Positions 9,501 to 17,798 of a stretch of 64,000 bases of DNA are shown piece after piece. How positions within the stretch are numbered: the stretch's first letter is position 1; each line of letters starts with the position of its first letter. Below the pieces are notes generated by a model. The model was not told the origin of the DNA. It did not search any database and saw only the letters and a list, made by a program, of their open reading frames with translations. Both the position numbers and the translations under genes were made by a program. The DNA is from an uncultured Bacteroides sp. (lineage in GTDB: Bacteria; Bacteroidota; Bacteroidia; Bacteroidales; Bacteroidaceae). The stretch lies in NCBI GenBank assembly GCA_949288585.1, contig CASEKR010000001.1, positions 60,691-124,690 of the forward strand. The letters run 5' to 3'.

Positions 9501-11134
9501 AACCGGGCGGAAAATTCCGCATCTTCATACTTGGACGTCAGGTGCAAATCATGGGGGCGTATGTGATCGAATGTAGCTAGGAAGTTAAAAGTCGGTGTTT
9601 TTCCCGTTGCGTTGATTATCCCATTCAACATAAATGAGCCATTCTCGTCGTCCATTGCCATTTTCCCGCTGAAGCCACCTTGTTTGTAGGCGCCGTCCAA
9701 TGTGATGTTCTCGTAAGTATATTGACAATAATCGATGGATGAGACAAGCCCTTTCAGAACGACCTGCGGGTATTGGCGCTGGCGATGATGGCCGTTTACG
9801 TCCATGTTGAAAGTGATTTTTCCCAGTTTTTCGTTGGCAAACATGGCACCCAAATCAAAATCTGCGGCATTCACCCGCCCAGAATAAGCCACATAGCCTT
9901 CTGTTTTATCGGAAGTTATCTTCACGTCCGTATCAATATTCCCCAAATCCGTGCGTATTTTCCCGTAGGTGACAAGATCTGTAAAGTAACCCGACAGTTC
10001 CCCTTGGAAGGATATAGTTCCCAGGTTGCTCAGAAACAGAGGGGGCTTTGCATGGTTGTCATTGAGATTGTGCATCAGGAAATTGATTCCCGTACGGTCG
10101 ATATATAACCGGGAAAGGTTGGCAAATACATAGGAATCGATGGGATGCGAAAGGTCTTGGAAGGACACGTCCCCTCTTAGGTAGAAATGGTTTTGCAGGG
10201 AAGATATGGCAAAGAGCGGGCACTCTAGCTGGTCGATGGTTCCGTTGGCGACAATTTCTACTTGCAGGGGGGCGTTGAACGAGGCTAAAGCTGGCAACAG
10301 AGGGGCAAAATCTTTCATGACAACCATCGACGGCCGCATATGGAAAGCGAACCGCAGGTTGCGCATGGGGTCTTTGAAAGCCGCCAGGCTGTCATAACGG
10401 ATATTGATTGAGTCGGTCTTGATGGAAGAGTGGGAGAATTCCACGAAGAAATTATCTGCCACCATTCCCTTTTCATTCCCGACCAGCCTCAATCCCAACC
10501 TCTTGAGTTGGAAACCGGATTTTTTTTCTTCGATGCTGAAACGCTTTATGGAGACATTAATTGAGTCTTTCTGTAAGGCTTTCAAGGAAATGGTGGCGAT
10601 GATATTATTCAGATGAAGATGATTCGGGTTGAAATGGCCGGGCGTTTCATCCTCCGAAAGCACGTCGTATGAGATTTCTCCCCTGCGTATCAGCAAAGAA
10701 TTGATGCGCAGGTTCAGATCTGGACGACTTTTCGTCGTATCTTGGGAGGCGAAAGCATCCAACAGGAACTGATAGTTCGGCTTACTCTCCAGCGTCCGCT
10801 TTTCCAGGGCGGCATTGAATCCGAATAATTGTATGTTGCTGATTGACAATTGGCGACTGAACAAGGGCAGGATATCGAACTTCGCTGACAGGCGGGTGAC
10901 CTTCAGCATTTCCTTGCCGGACAGATCATTCAGTTGTAGCCCTTCGACCACCATGCGGTTCAAGAAGCCAAGGTAGATTCTTTCGATTTTCAGTTCGCTT
11001 TTTAGGGTGGTGCTCAGATGTTTAGACAAGAACATAGACATTTGTTGCTGGGCATAAGGCAGGTTCAGCAATAAGATAGCAGCGATATATCCTCCCAGGA
11101 TTATACCGATGAATATCCGGATAGTTCTTTTCAG
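6560..11134 (-). CDS. tamB: TamB-like translocation and assembly module protein
   Basis: A very large (about 1,520 residues) TamB/DUF490 protein: an inner-membrane-anchored, beta-rich periplasmic bridge linked to outer-membrane protein or lipid transport. The C-terminal DUF490 domain is recognisable (SSTLSGQLNNALSNI, then GTNFSTGEKGWTDVEFEG). There is no in-frame ATG, GTG or TTG that includes the N-terminal membrane helix: the first TTG (11071) falls inside it. The frame stays open upstream and encodes KRTIRIFIGIILGGYIAAIL, so I place the start at CTG 11134, after a TATTTTTG promoter element; ATC at 11143 is another possibility. Divergent from tsaD. Confidence 0.85.
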   Translation of the reverse strand: MKRTIRIFIGIILGGYIAAILLLNLPYAQQQMSMFLSKHLSTTLKSELKIERIYLGFLNRMVVEGLQLNDLSGKEMLKVTRLSAKFDILPLFSRQLSISNIQLFGFNAALEKRTLESKPNYQFLLDAFASQDTTKSRPDLNLRINSLLIRRGEISYDVLSEDETPGHFNPNHLHLNNIIATISLKALQKDSINVSIKRFSIEEKKSGFQLKRLGLRLVGNEKGMVADNFFVEFSHSSIKTDSINIRYDSLAAFKDPMRNLRFAFHMRPSMVVMKDFAPLLPALASFNAPLQVEIVANGTIDQLECPLFAISSLQNHFYLRGDVSFQDLSHPIDSYVFANLSRLYIDRTGINFLMHNLNDNHAKPPLFLSNLGTISFQGELSGYFTDLVTYGKIRTDLGNIDTDVKITSDKTEGYVAYSGRVNAADFDLGAMFANEKLGKITFNMDVNGHHRQRQYPQVVLKGLVSSIDYCQYTYENITLDGAYKQGGFSGKMAMDDENGSFMLNGIINATGKTPTFNFLATFDHIRPHDLHLTSKYEDAEFSARLRADFTGGSIDEMDGEINLDSLAFTAPDKQYFLDNLKITASKKSENEKMLGISSNFLEGSISGDYSYRTLPASFLNIMRWYMPALMPADKDARLKKAENNFQFDLHIYNTDLLSTVFDIPVKVYTHSTIKGYFNDESSRLRIEGYFPRMRYKTRFIESGMLLCENPHNQFRTSLRFTNRRNNDAINLAIEAYAQNDSIQTVLNWGNSGGVTYSGQLSALTRLMDEQATDSPSSSLSVHPSDEKARLKTVINIQPTEIILNDTLWEIHPSEIVIDSGKVHINNFNFAHKERHLRINGTISRSLEDTVRIDLEDINIGYVFDIANLGVNFQGEATGIALARGVLEKPVMSTELFIRNLGLNEGLLGDAQIHGEWHHEVKGIYLDAQIQEKDLAHTHVNGFIYPIKPTSALDLQIEAKGTNLKFIHHYMRNVTSDFSGRVWGDVHFYGRFKALTMEGKVRGDALFKVDVLNTTYAIKDSILIQPGGLFFNNNRIYDVYGHEGRANGYLHYQHFKNLEYRFNFNVDNMLVMNTAESSDFPFYGTVYATGNATIAGNVNEGLNVDVAMRTNQNSVFTYIKDNVSSAVSNQFIKFVDKTPKRTIHETVLSDYEMAQLEIKAEEEKEEDADVHLNLLVDATPDATMRIIMDPMTGDYISGRGTGSIRTDFFNKGDVKMFGSYKIEQGVYKFSLQEVIRKDFVIEEGSSITFNGSPLDAFLDIKANYIVNSASLNDLIPNANEYVNQTNVRVNCIMAISGQLTAPDIKLDLDLPNEREEVRALVRNYVPTDEQINMQILYLLGIGKFYAPENTGATDNSDMMSNVLSSTLSGQLNNALSNIINNNNWNIGTNFSTGEKGWTDVEFEGMLSGQLLNNRLIINGNFGYRDNPLANTNFVGDFEAEWLVNRSGNIRLKAYNETNDRYYTRTNLTTQGIGIIFKKDFDKWNDLLFWNQWKLRRLRKKKPVTTGTDSLSQKRDTTVISLGRAN

Positions 11135-11171
11135 TTTTTTGATAAGGCAGCTATTTTTTGTATTTGGCGAA

Positions 11172-11179
11172 CAAAAATA
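11172..11179 (-). promoter_or_regulatory. -7 element TATTTTTG for tamB
   Basis: On the minus strand TATTTTTG is an exact TAnnTTTG match, leaving about 30 bases of leader before the proposed CTG start at 11134. It supports a start codon between roughly 11165 and 11072. Confidence 0.55.
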
Positions 11180-11212
11180 GCAAATAATACCGTAAGAATC
11201 TACTTTTATCCG

Positions 11213-11221
11213 TAATTTTGC
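11213..11221 (+). promoter_or_regulatory. -7 element TAATTTTGC for tsaD
   Basis: Exact TAnnTTTGC match 22 bases before the ATG of tsaD. Confidence 0.75.
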
Positions 11222-11242
11222 ACGGTTTAATTCAAATATATT

Positions 11243-12265
11243 ATGAGTACTTTTATTTTGGGAATTGAATCTTCCTGCGACGATACCTCCGCAGCTGTCA
11301 TCAAAGACGGTTATTTACTTTCCAACGTAGTGGCCAGCCAGGCCGTACACGAGGCCTACGGGGGCGTCGTGCCGGAACTGGCGTCGCGCGCCCACCAGCA
11401 AAACATTGTCCCGGTGGTGCATGAAGCTTTAAAGCGCGCCGGCATCGACAAGGACGAATTGAGCGCCATCGCCTTTACGCGTGGCCCCGGATTGATGGGG
11501 TCTTTGTTGGTAGGGGTCTCTTTCGCTAAAGGCCTCGCCCTTTCGCTGGGCATCCCTTTGGTGGATGTCAACCATCTGACAGGACATGTGCTAGCCCATT
11601 TTATTCAGGTAAAAGGTGAGGAGATTGAACTGCCCCGGTTCCCGTTCCTGTGCCTGCTGGTTTCCGGAGGAAATTCCCAAATCATCCTGGTGAAATCATA
11701 TAATGAGATGGAAATCCTCGGCCAAACCATCGACGACGCAGCCGGCGAGGCTATTGACAAGTGTTCCAAGGTGATGGGGCTGGGATATCCGGGCGGCCCG
11801 ATTATCGACAAGCTCGCCCGCCAGGGCAATCCCAAGGCTTTTGCATTCAGCAAGCCCCATATCCCGGGGTTGGATTATAGTTTCAGCGGGCTAAAGACGT
11901 CTTTCCTTTATTCTTTGCGCAACTGGGTGGCAGAAGAGCCTGATTTCATCGAGCATCACAAGGCCGATTTGGCTGCATCGCTGGAGGCAACCATTGTCGA
12001 CATCCTGATGGACAAACTGCGCAAAGCGGCCAAGCAGTACGACATCAAGGAAGTATCCGTAGCAGGAGGCGTCTCCGCCAACAACGGATTGCGGAACGCC
12101 TTCCGCGAACATGCGCAAAAATACGGATGGAAGATTTTCATCCCGAAGTTCAGCTATACGACGGACAATGCGGCCATGATTGCCATCACCGGCTATTATA
12201 AGTACCTGGAAAAGGAGTTTTGCCCGATAGACGCGCCCGCCTATTCGCGCGTAAGTCTGCAATAG
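11243..12265 (+). CDS. tsaD: tRNA threonylcarbamoyladenosine transferase TsaD
   Basis: The 340-residue catalytic subunit that transfers the threonylcarbamoyl group to A37 of ANN-decoding tRNAs, working with TsaB and TsaE. The N-terminal GIESSCDDTSAAV signature of the Gcp/Kae1 family, metal-binding H111 and H115 (HLTGH), LVSGGNSQ and the glycine-rich VAGGVSANNGLR are all present, and length is normal. Divergent from tamB, single-gene unit, followed by CTTAAG hairpins. Confidence 0.98.
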   Translation: MSTFILGIESSCDDTSAAVIKDGYLLSNVVASQAVHEAYGGVVPELASRAHQQNIVPVVHEALKRAGIDKDELSAIAFTRGPGLMGSLLVGVSFAKGLALSLGIPLVDVNHLTGHVLAHFIQVKGEEIELPRFPFLCLLVSGGNSQIILVKSYNEMEILGQTIDDAAGEAIDKCSKVMGLGYPGGPIIDKLARQGNPKAFAFSKPHIPGLDYSFSGLKTSFLYSLRNWVAEEPDFIEHHKADLAASLEATIVDILMDKLRKAAKQYDIKEVSVAGGVSANNGLRNAFREHAQKYGWKIFIPKFSYTTDNAAMIAITGYYKYLEKEFCPIDAPAYSRVSLQ

Positions 12266-12384
12266 GAGCCAAGCAGTAAAAGTAAATAATCCAGATACCT
12301 CGCGGAGTCATTTTTCGGCAAAATCCGGGAAAATGCATCTTCGCATGTTTACAACCCATTGATTATAAGTATTTAAAAGAATTA

Positions 12385-12463
12385 CAGAAACACTTAAGTA
12401 TTTTGGTCAAAATTCTTAAGTGTTTCTGGAGTTTTTGTTAAGTATTTCCGAAGAAATACTTAA
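12385..12463. repeat. Pair of CTTAAG-type hairpins downstream of tsaD
   Basis: First hairpin: CAGAAACACTTAAG (12385-12398) pairs perfectly with 12415-12428. Second hairpin: TTAAGTATTTC pairs with GAAATACTTAA (about 12438-12463). Same family as 17391-17472 and 45285-45328. They lie between tsaD and pncC and could terminate tsaD transcription. Confidence 0.85.
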
Positions 12464-12544
12464 GTGTTTTTGCGGAAACTATTCAGTATCCAAAACGGAT
12501 AGTAAAAAATTGGATAAGAATATTCTACACACATTATATAATAT

Positions 12545-13117
12545 ATGAATATAGAAGAAAAAACCGGCGAGTTGCTGAGAAGCCAAGGCCTGACCCTTTC
12601 CACAGCGGAAAGCTGCACTGGAGGTGGGGTGGCGGCACTGGTGACGTCCGTTCCGGGAAGTTCTGAATACTTCAAGGGCGGCATCGTGGCCTATGCCAAT
12701 GAAGTGAAAGAATCACTGCTGGGCGTCTCGCCTCATACGTTGGAGAAACACGGGGCTGTAAGCCAGGAAACTGTCGTCGAAATGGTTCAAGGAGTGATGA
12801 AATCAATGAAAACTGATTGCGCCATTGCCACATCGGGCATAGCAGGGCCAGGAGGAGGAAGCCTGGAAAAACCAGTCGGAACCATCTGGATGGCCGTGGC
12901 ATGCAAAGGCGAAATAACCACCCTGAAAGAAGAAGGAGACCTGGGTCGCGCCCAAAACGTGCAGAGAACCATCCGGGACGCCCTGGGACTTCTTTGTAAA
13001 GAATTAGAAAAAGCCAAAGACACGAAAAACAGCCTGCCAACCAGTGCAAGCCAGCAAACGTACCTCCGGGAAACCAGGCACCATCCCCATGAAAAAAGCA
13101 ACCGACAGGATGTCTGA
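12545..13117 (+). CDS. pncC: CinA C-terminal domain protein, nicotinamide-nucleotide amidohydrolase
   Basis: A stand-alone CinA_C/PncC domain (residues 1-155) that deamidates NMN to nicotinate mononucleotide in NAD recycling. Signature [23 protein letters not shown] at 18-40 with the catalytic serine region, and [15 protein letters not shown] in the middle. The last 30 or so residues ([19 protein letters not shown] and onward) are low-complexity and not part of the domain, so the natural stop may have drifted. Alone on its strand; followed by the rpmB cluster. Confidence 0.92.
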   Translation: MNIEEKTGELLRSQGLTLSTAESCTGGGVAALVTSVPGSSEYFKGGIVAYANEVKESLLGVSPHTLEKHGAVSQETVVEMVQGVMKSMKTDCAIATSGIAGPGGGSLEKPVGTIWMAVACKGEITTLKEEGDLGRAQNVQRTIRDALGLLCKELEKAKDTKNSLPTSASQQTYLRETRHHPHEKSNRQDV

Positions 13118-13205
13118 AACCAAGGAAGAAAGGAGAAAGAAGGTAAATATCCTTCGTACGAACAATATTTTTAGGGAAAAACTTGTGTGTTAACAATAAA
13201 AGTGC

Positions 13206-13214
13206 TTACTTTGC
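13206..13214 (+). promoter_or_regulatory. -7 element TTACTTTGC for the rpmB operon
   Basis: Differs from TAnnTTTGC at one position. It lies about 50 bases before rpmB, giving a leader typical of ribosomal protein operons. Confidence 0.55.
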
Positions 13215-13263
13215 GTTCTGTTTGAAATAAGTAACAAGATAAAACTATAAAAAAGAGATAGAG

Positions 13264-13524
13264 ATGTCGAAGATTTGTCAAATTACCGGAAAGAAAGCCA
13301 TGATTGGCAACAATGTTTCACATTCCAAAAGAAGAACGAAAAGGACCTTTGATGTGAACTTGTTTAACAAGAAATTCTATTATGTAGAACAAGACTGCTG
13401 GATTAGCCTGAGCATTTGCGCAAACGGCTTGCGCGTCATCAACAAGAAAGGTCTGGACGCAGCCCTGAAAGAAGCTGTGGCAAAAGGCTATTGTGATTGG
13501 AAAGACATTAAAGTTATCGGCTAA
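13264..13524 (+). CDS. rpmB: 50S ribosomal protein L28
   Basis: 86-residue L28, with [22 protein letters not shown] at the N-terminus and the [10 protein letters not shown] and [10 protein letters not shown] blocks. The CxxC zinc pair found in some L28 proteins is absent. First of three small genes (rpmB, rpmG, DUF4295) in the usual Bacteroidetes order. Confidence 0.98.
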   Translation: MSKICQITGKKAMIGNNVSHSKRRTKRTFDVNLFNKKFYYVEQDCWISLSICANGLRVINKKGLDAALKEAVAKGYCDWKDIKVIG

Positions 13525-13547
13525 AACTATAAGAGGAGATTACGACA

Positions 13548-13736
13548 ATGGCAAAAAAAGCAAAAGGTAACAGAGTACAAGTGATATTGGAATGTACCGA
13601 ACACAAAGATAGCGGTATGCCGGGAACTTCTCGTTATATCACGACGAAGAACAGAAAGAATACGACCGAAAGATTGGAACTGAAAAAGTACAATCCGATC
13701 TTGAAAAGAGTAACGGTACACAAAGAAATTAAGTAA
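13548..13736 (+). CDS. rpmG: 50S ribosomal protein L33
   Basis: 62-residue L33 ([29 protein letters not shown]). The ribbon cysteines of the C+ form are missing apart from C15, so this is a zinc-free type. Located 23 bases after rpmB and 22 before the DUF4295 gene. Confidence 0.98.
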   Translation: MAKKAKGNRVQVILECTEHKDSGMPGTSRYITTKNRKNTTERLELKKYNPILKRVTVHKEIK

Positions 13737-13758
13737 CATCAAAATAGAATAACCACTC

Positions 13759-13917
13759 ATGGCAAAGAAAACAGTAGCAAGTTTGCACGAAGGCTCCAAA
13801 GAAGGCCGTGCATATACGAAGGTTATCAAGATGGTCAAGTCTCCGAAAACGGGTGCTTATATTTTTGACGAACAGATGGTAGCCAATGAAAAAGTCCAGG
13901 ACTTTTTCAAGAAATAA
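13759..13917 (+). CDS. DUF4295 small basic protein
   Basis: A 52-residue lysine-rich protein starting MAKKTVASLHEGSKEGR and ending VANEKVQDFFKK. This family follows rpmG in nearly all Bacteroidetes and is probably ribosome-associated, although no activity is known to me. It lies 22 bases downstream of rpmG and directly before a strong terminator. Confidence 0.92.
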   Translation: MAKKTVASLHEGSKEGRAYTKVIKMVKSPKTGAYIFDEQMVANEKVQDFFKK

Positions 13918-13944
13918 GCAGACACATACAAATGTCGGATATGG

Positions 13945-13990
13945 AAATCCCCTTATTGGCTCAAAGCTGATAAGGGGATTTTTCTTTTTT
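13945..13990 (+). terminator. Rho-independent terminator of the rpmB-rpmG-DUF4295 operon
   Basis: AAATCCCCTTAT (13945-13956) pairs perfectly with ATAAGGGGATTT (13970-13981), followed by a T-rich run interrupted by one C. Confidence 0.92.
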
Positions 13991-14036
13991 TCATGAAATA
14001 CGCAAGATTACTTTTTATTTTATGCGCGTTTTATCA

Positions 14037-14044
14037 TATCTTTG
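14037..14044 (+). promoter_or_regulatory. -7 element TATCTTTG for ftsY
   Basis: Exact TAnnTTTG match, 33 bases before the ftsY start codon. Confidence 0.7.
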
Positions 14045-14077
14045 TAGCATAATGTTTTTGTCCTAAACAAAGAAAGT

Positions 14078-15037
14078 ATGGGAATATTTAGTTTTTTCTC
14101 GAAAGAAAAGAAAGAAACGTTAGACAAAGGACTGTCCAAGACCAAAGAAAGCGTGTTTGGAAAGATTGCTCGTGCCGTGGCCGGAAAATCCAAAGTGGAC
14201 GATGAAGTACTGGACGACCTGGAGGAAGTGCTGATAACCTCGGACGTAGGAGTGGAAACCACCCTGAAAATCATCGAACGGATAGAAAAACGGGTAGCTT
14301 CTGACAAATATATGAACACTCAAGAACTGAACAACATCTTGCGTGACGAAATTGCCACACTGTTATCAGAAAACAACTCGAAAGTCGCAGACGACTTCGA
14401 AGCCCCCATCACCCAGCCCCCTTACGTCATCATGGTGGTCGGTGTAAACGGAGTGGGGAAAACCACAACCATCGGCAAACTAGCCTACCAATATAAGAAA
14501 GCTGGAAAAAAAGTCTATCTGGGCGCAGCCGACACGTTCCGGGCAGCGGCCGTGGAACAATTGCAAATCTGGGGCGACCGGGTAGGCGTCCCCGTTGTCA
14601 AACAAAAAATGGGGGCAGATCCTGCCTCCGTAGCTTTTGATACATTGAGTTCGGCCATGGCCAACAAGGCAGATGTAATCATCATCGACACCGCCGGCCG
14701 GCTCCACAATAAAGTAGGTCTGATGAACGAATTGACTAAGATAAAGAATGTCATGAAGAAAGTCGTGCCCGATGCCCCGCACGAAGTCCTGCTGGTTTTG
14801 GACGGTTCGACCGGGCAAAACGCTTTTGAACAGGCCAAACAATTCACCTTAGCAACCGAAGTCACCTCCATGGCTATTACCAAACTGGACGGAACGGCCA
14901 AAGGCGGGGTGGTCATCGGCATTTCCGACCAATTCAAGATTCCGGTGAAATACATCGGCCTGGGAGAAGGAATGGAAGACTTGCAAATCTTCCGCAAAAA
15001 CGAATTTGTGGACTCTTTATTTGGAGACTCAAAATAA
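14078..15037 (+). CDS. ftsY: Signal recognition particle receptor FtsY
   Basis: A 319-residue SRP GTPase that docks SRP-ribosome complexes on the inner membrane. It has a short N-terminal lipid-binding stretch (MGIFSFFSKEKKE), no long acidic A domain, the N domain, then the G domain with GVNGVGKTT (122-130), DTAGR (about 205) and TKLDG (about 268), ending in GLGEGMEDLQIF. Three bases separate it from rimO, so the two are co-transcribed. Confidence 0.98.
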   Translation: MGIFSFFSKEKKETLDKGLSKTKESVFGKIARAVAGKSKVDDEVLDDLEEVLITSDVGVETTLKIIERIEKRVASDKYMNTQELNNILRDEIATLLSENNSKVADDFEAPITQPPYVIMVVGVNGVGKTTTIGKLAYQYKKAGKKVYLGAADTFRAAAVEQLQIWGDRVGVPVVKQKMGADPASVAFDTLSSAMANKADVIIIDTAGRLHNKVGLMNELTKIKNVMKKVVPDAPHEVLLVLDGSTGQNAFEQAKQFTLATEVTSMAITKLDGTAKGGVVIGISDQFKIPVKYIGLGEGMEDLQIFRKNEFVDSLFGDSK

Positions 15038-15040
15038 ATA

Positions 15041-16354
15041 ATGAAACAAAAGACTATCGACATAGTTACACTGGGATGTTCCAAAAACTTGGTAGATTCT
15101 GAACGGCTAATGCGTCAACTGGAAGCTGTCGGTTACCACGTCACCCACGACTCCGAACACCCCCAAGGCGAAATAGCAGTCATCAATACCTGCGGCTTTA
15201 TCGGCGATGCAAAAGAAGAATCCATCAATATGATTCTGGAATTTGCACAAGCCAAAGAAGAAGGCAGGCTGCAAAGGTTGTATGTCATGGGATGCCTTTC
15301 TGAACGCTACCTGAAAGAATTATCTGTAGAAATTCCCCAAGTAGACAAATTCTATGGAAAATTCGATTGGAAAAACCTATTGCAAGACTTGGGCAAAGAC
15401 TACAACGGACAACTTCACATCGAACGCGTGATAACCACTCCCCCGCATTATGCCTATCTGAAAATCTCGGAGGGATGCGACCGTTCGTGCGCCTATTGCG
15501 CCATACCCATCATCACCGGCCGACATGTATCCCGCCCCATAGAAGAAATCTTGGACGAAGTAAGATACCTGGTAACGCAGGGTGTGAAAGAATTCCAAGT
15601 CATTGCACAGGAACTGACTTACTACGGAGTGGATTTATATAAAAAGCAGACCCTGCCGGAACTCATCGAACAAATGGCCGACATCCCCGGCGTAGAATGG
15701 ATTCGGCTCCATTATGCCTATCCGGCACATTTCCCGGAGGGATTGTTCAAAGTGATGCGTGAACGGCTCAATGTATGCAAATATCTGGACATAGCCCTGC
15801 AACATATCAGTGACAATGTATTGACACGAATGCAACGCCATGTCACCAAAGTCGAGACCTTCCAGCTTATCGAAAGATTGCGCGAAGAAGTGCCAGGCAT
15901 CCATCTGAGAACGACCTTGATGGTCGGATTTCCGGGAGAAACAGAAGAAGACTTCGAGGAACTGAAGGAGTTCGTCCGGGAAGCCCGTTTTGACCGGATG
16001 GGAGCCTTTGCCTATTCTGAAGAAGAAGGGACCTACTCAGCACAGCACTACCAGGACGACGTCCCGCAAGAAATCAAAGAAAAACGTTTGGATGAACTTA
16101 TGGCCATCCAGACGGGAATATCCGCTGAACTGGGAGCGGCAAAAATCGGAAAACGGCTGAAAGTCATCATAGATCGCATCGAAGGAGACTATTACGTAGG
16201 GCGGAGTGAATTTGATTCCCCGGAAGTCGACCCGGAAATCCTGATAGAACGGGAAGGGACGCCCCGGCTGCAAATCGGGCATTTTTATCCAGTGATGATT
16301 GTCGGCGCGGAAGATATAGACCTTTACGGACGGGTTGTTTTAGAAAGCGAATAG
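15041..16354 (+). CDS. rimO: Ribosomal protein S12 methylthiotransferase RimO
   Basis: Radical SAM methylthiotransferase (437 residues) that modifies an aspartate of ribosomal protein S12. N-terminal MTTase domain with LGCSKNLVDSE, the radical SAM motif CDRSCAYC near residue 147, and a C-terminal TRAM-like domain (about 370-437). The LGCSKNLVDSE form and length separate it from MiaB. It lies between ftsY and an HU gene with gaps of three bases on both sides. Confidence 0.96.
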   Translation: MKQKTIDIVTLGCSKNLVDSERLMRQLEAVGYHVTHDSEHPQGEIAVINTCGFIGDAKEESINMILEFAQAKEEGRLQRLYVMGCLSERYLKELSVEIPQVDKFYGKFDWKNLLQDLGKDYNGQLHIERVITTPPHYAYLKISEGCDRSCAYCAIPIITGRHVSRPIEEILDEVRYLVTQGVKEFQVIAQELTYYGVDLYKKQTLPELIEQMADIPGVEWIRLHYAYPAHFPEGLFKVMRERLNVCKYLDIALQHISDNVLTRMQRHVTKVETFQLIERLREEVPGIHLRTTLMVGFPGETEEDFEELKEFVREARFDRMGAFAYSEEEGTYSAQHYQDDVPQEIKEKRLDELMAIQTGISAELGAAKIGKRLKVIIDRIEGDYYVGRSEFDSPEVDPEILIEREGTPRLQIGHFYPVMIVGAEDIDLYGRVVLESE

Positions 16355-16357
16355 GAA

Positions 16358-16630
16358 GTGAACAACAAAGATTTTATAACAGAACTCTCAAACAGGTCGG
16401 GGTATTCCGTCAAAGATACCTCCGACCTAGCGGCTTCACTCTTGAAAGAAATGTCTCGACAACTGGAAGAAGGAAATCCCATTTACATACAGGGATTCGG
16501 GACGTTTGAGGTAAAAAAGAAAATGGAGCGGATTTCGGTCAGCCCTATCACCAAACAACGAATGTTGGTGCCGCCCAAGTTAGTGCTTTCTTTCAAACCC
16601 AGCAATACGCTCAAAGACAGATTCAAGTAA
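16358..16630 (+). CDS. HU family DNA-binding protein
   Basis: A 90-residue HU/IHF protein starting at GTG 16358. It shows the N-terminal helices, then the GFGTFEVKKK turn and the DNA-wrapping arm with SPITKQRMLVPPK, and ends in LSFKPSNTLKDRFK. It would form a dimer that bends DNA. The start lies three bases after the rimO stop, so it is the third gene of the ftsY-rimO unit. Confidence 0.93.
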   Translation: MNNKDFITELSNRSGYSVKDTSDLAASLLKEMSRQLEEGNPIYIQGFGTFEVKKKMERISVSPITKQRMLVPPKLVLSFKPSNTLKDRFK

Positions 16631-16664
16631 CCCCCACTTCCCTTTTTCCTCATTTATCACGCTT

Positions 16665-17297
16665 ATGGACGAAAAACAGAACATACAAGATTTGTCGGAT
16701 ATGCTTTCCCAACACCATGGACTCGCCAAGGACGCAGCCGATGATTTTGTACGGGAGTTTTTTGACCTGATAAAATCCTCCTTGGAAAAAGACAAATATG
16801 TGAAGATTAAAGGATTGGGGGTATTCAAGCTTATCAGCGTAGAGCCGCGCGAGAGCATCAACATCCAAACCAAAGAGCGTTTTGAGATTCCCGGTTACAC
16901 AAAGGTTTCTTTTATCCCCGACAATTCCCTGAAGGAAGCTGTCAACAAGCCTTTTTCCCATTTCGAGACGGTGCCCCTGAACGAACATGTCGTATTTGAA
17001 AAAGCGATAGAAAAAGACACGGAAGAGGCCGGTATTGCTCCTCAAACACCCCAGAAAAAACCTCTACGTCAATCCAGGAATAAAACAGTGTCCGCCATAA
17101 TAGGCGCAGCAATCCTCCTGTTAAGTTTGCTTGGCTGGCTTTTGCTCAGGAACAACCATGCAAAAAGCGCTCCTCCCATCCCCGTCTTGCCGCCGGATAC
17201 GTCTTATACCGATTCTGTGCCGTCTCCTGTTCATTTCCCGTCTTCAAATGACAGCATCTCTTTGCAATCTTCCCATACTAATATATTTATATTATAA
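16665..17297 (+). CDS. HU-like DNA-binding domain fused to a transmembrane segment
   Basis: 210 residues: an HU/IHF-type N-terminal domain (about 8-90, KYVKIKGLGVFKLISV and SINIQTKERFEIPG), a linker, one strong membrane helix (about 143-163, SAIIGAAILLLSLLGWLLL) and a short proline/serine-rich tail. The topology would put the DNA-binding domain in the cytoplasm next to the inner membrane. It follows the HU gene by 34 bases. Similar Bacteroides proteins often carry a longer periplasmic domain, so this copy may be shortened. Role unknown; tethering DNA to the membrane is only an inference. Confidence 0.75.
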   Translation: MDEKQNIQDLSDMLSQHHGLAKDAADDFVREFFDLIKSSLEKDKYVKIKGLGVFKLISVEPRESINIQTKERFEIPGYTKVSFIPDNSLKEAVNKPFSHFETVPLNEHVVFEKAIEKDTEEAGIAPQTPQKKPLRQSRNKTVSAIIGAAILLLSLLGWLLLRNNHAKSAPPIPVLPPDTSYTDSVPSPVHFPSSNDSISLQSSHTNIFIL

Positions 17298-17390
17298 GAA
17301 TGCACGGAGGTTGAACGTATAGAAAGGAGGGCGTATCAAAGCGGGAATGTCCCGATTCTTTACCATCCTCTATTACTCTTAATTATCCCC

Positions 17391-17472
17391 GCAGAAACAC
17401 TTAAGTATTTCCGTCAAAACGCTTAAGCATTTTCAGAGTTTTTCTTAAGTATTTTTGGAAGAAATACTTAAG
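17391..17472. repeat. CTTAAG-type hairpin pair
   Basis: The left half (CAGAAACACTTAAG with CTTAAGCATTTTCAG) pairs imperfectly; the right half CTTAAGTATTT (17444-17454) pairs perfectly with AAATACTTAAG (17462-17472). Same arrangement of two adjacent hairpins as at 12385-12463. Confidence 0.8.
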
Positions 17473-17724
17473 TATTTTGTAGACTTGTAACAAATTTATA
17501 TTCAAATATTTACAATGTAAGGATTAAAAAACAGCCATTCCTTCCATTCCGAGCTTTTTTTCTTGTGTCCAGACTTTTCTTAACCGGCGCGTCGCAGCGT
17601 CCACCCCTCAATAAACATAGGCATATTTACCTTTTCAAATGGCAGCAAATCTGAAAGTAGTTAAATCTAAAGATTTTGCATTGTTTTTTCACTAAAATTA
17701 GTTGGTATGGTTAATTTATTGCCG

Positions 17725-17732
17725 TAATTTTG
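17725..17732 (+). promoter_or_regulatory. -7 element TAATTTTG for the moxR-bat operon
   Basis: Exact TAnnTTTG match, about 66 bases before moxR. No comparable element is obvious between the following genes, which supports one long transcript, although gaps of 20-60 bases could hide weaker promoters. Confidence 0.65.
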
Positions 17733-17798
17733 GAAGCTCAAAAGAAACAGAGATTGGAGAAATGAATAGAAAGTAAACATTAAAAAACAGATAATTTT

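Larger units (their letters stand above)
17298..17798. other. 501-bp gap: hairpins, no gene
   Basis: No credible coding frame. It contains a small GCGGGAATGTCCCG-type palindrome near 17341, the CTTAAG hairpins at 17391-17472, an AT-rich stretch, and the moxR promoter near 17725. Confidence 0.7.
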
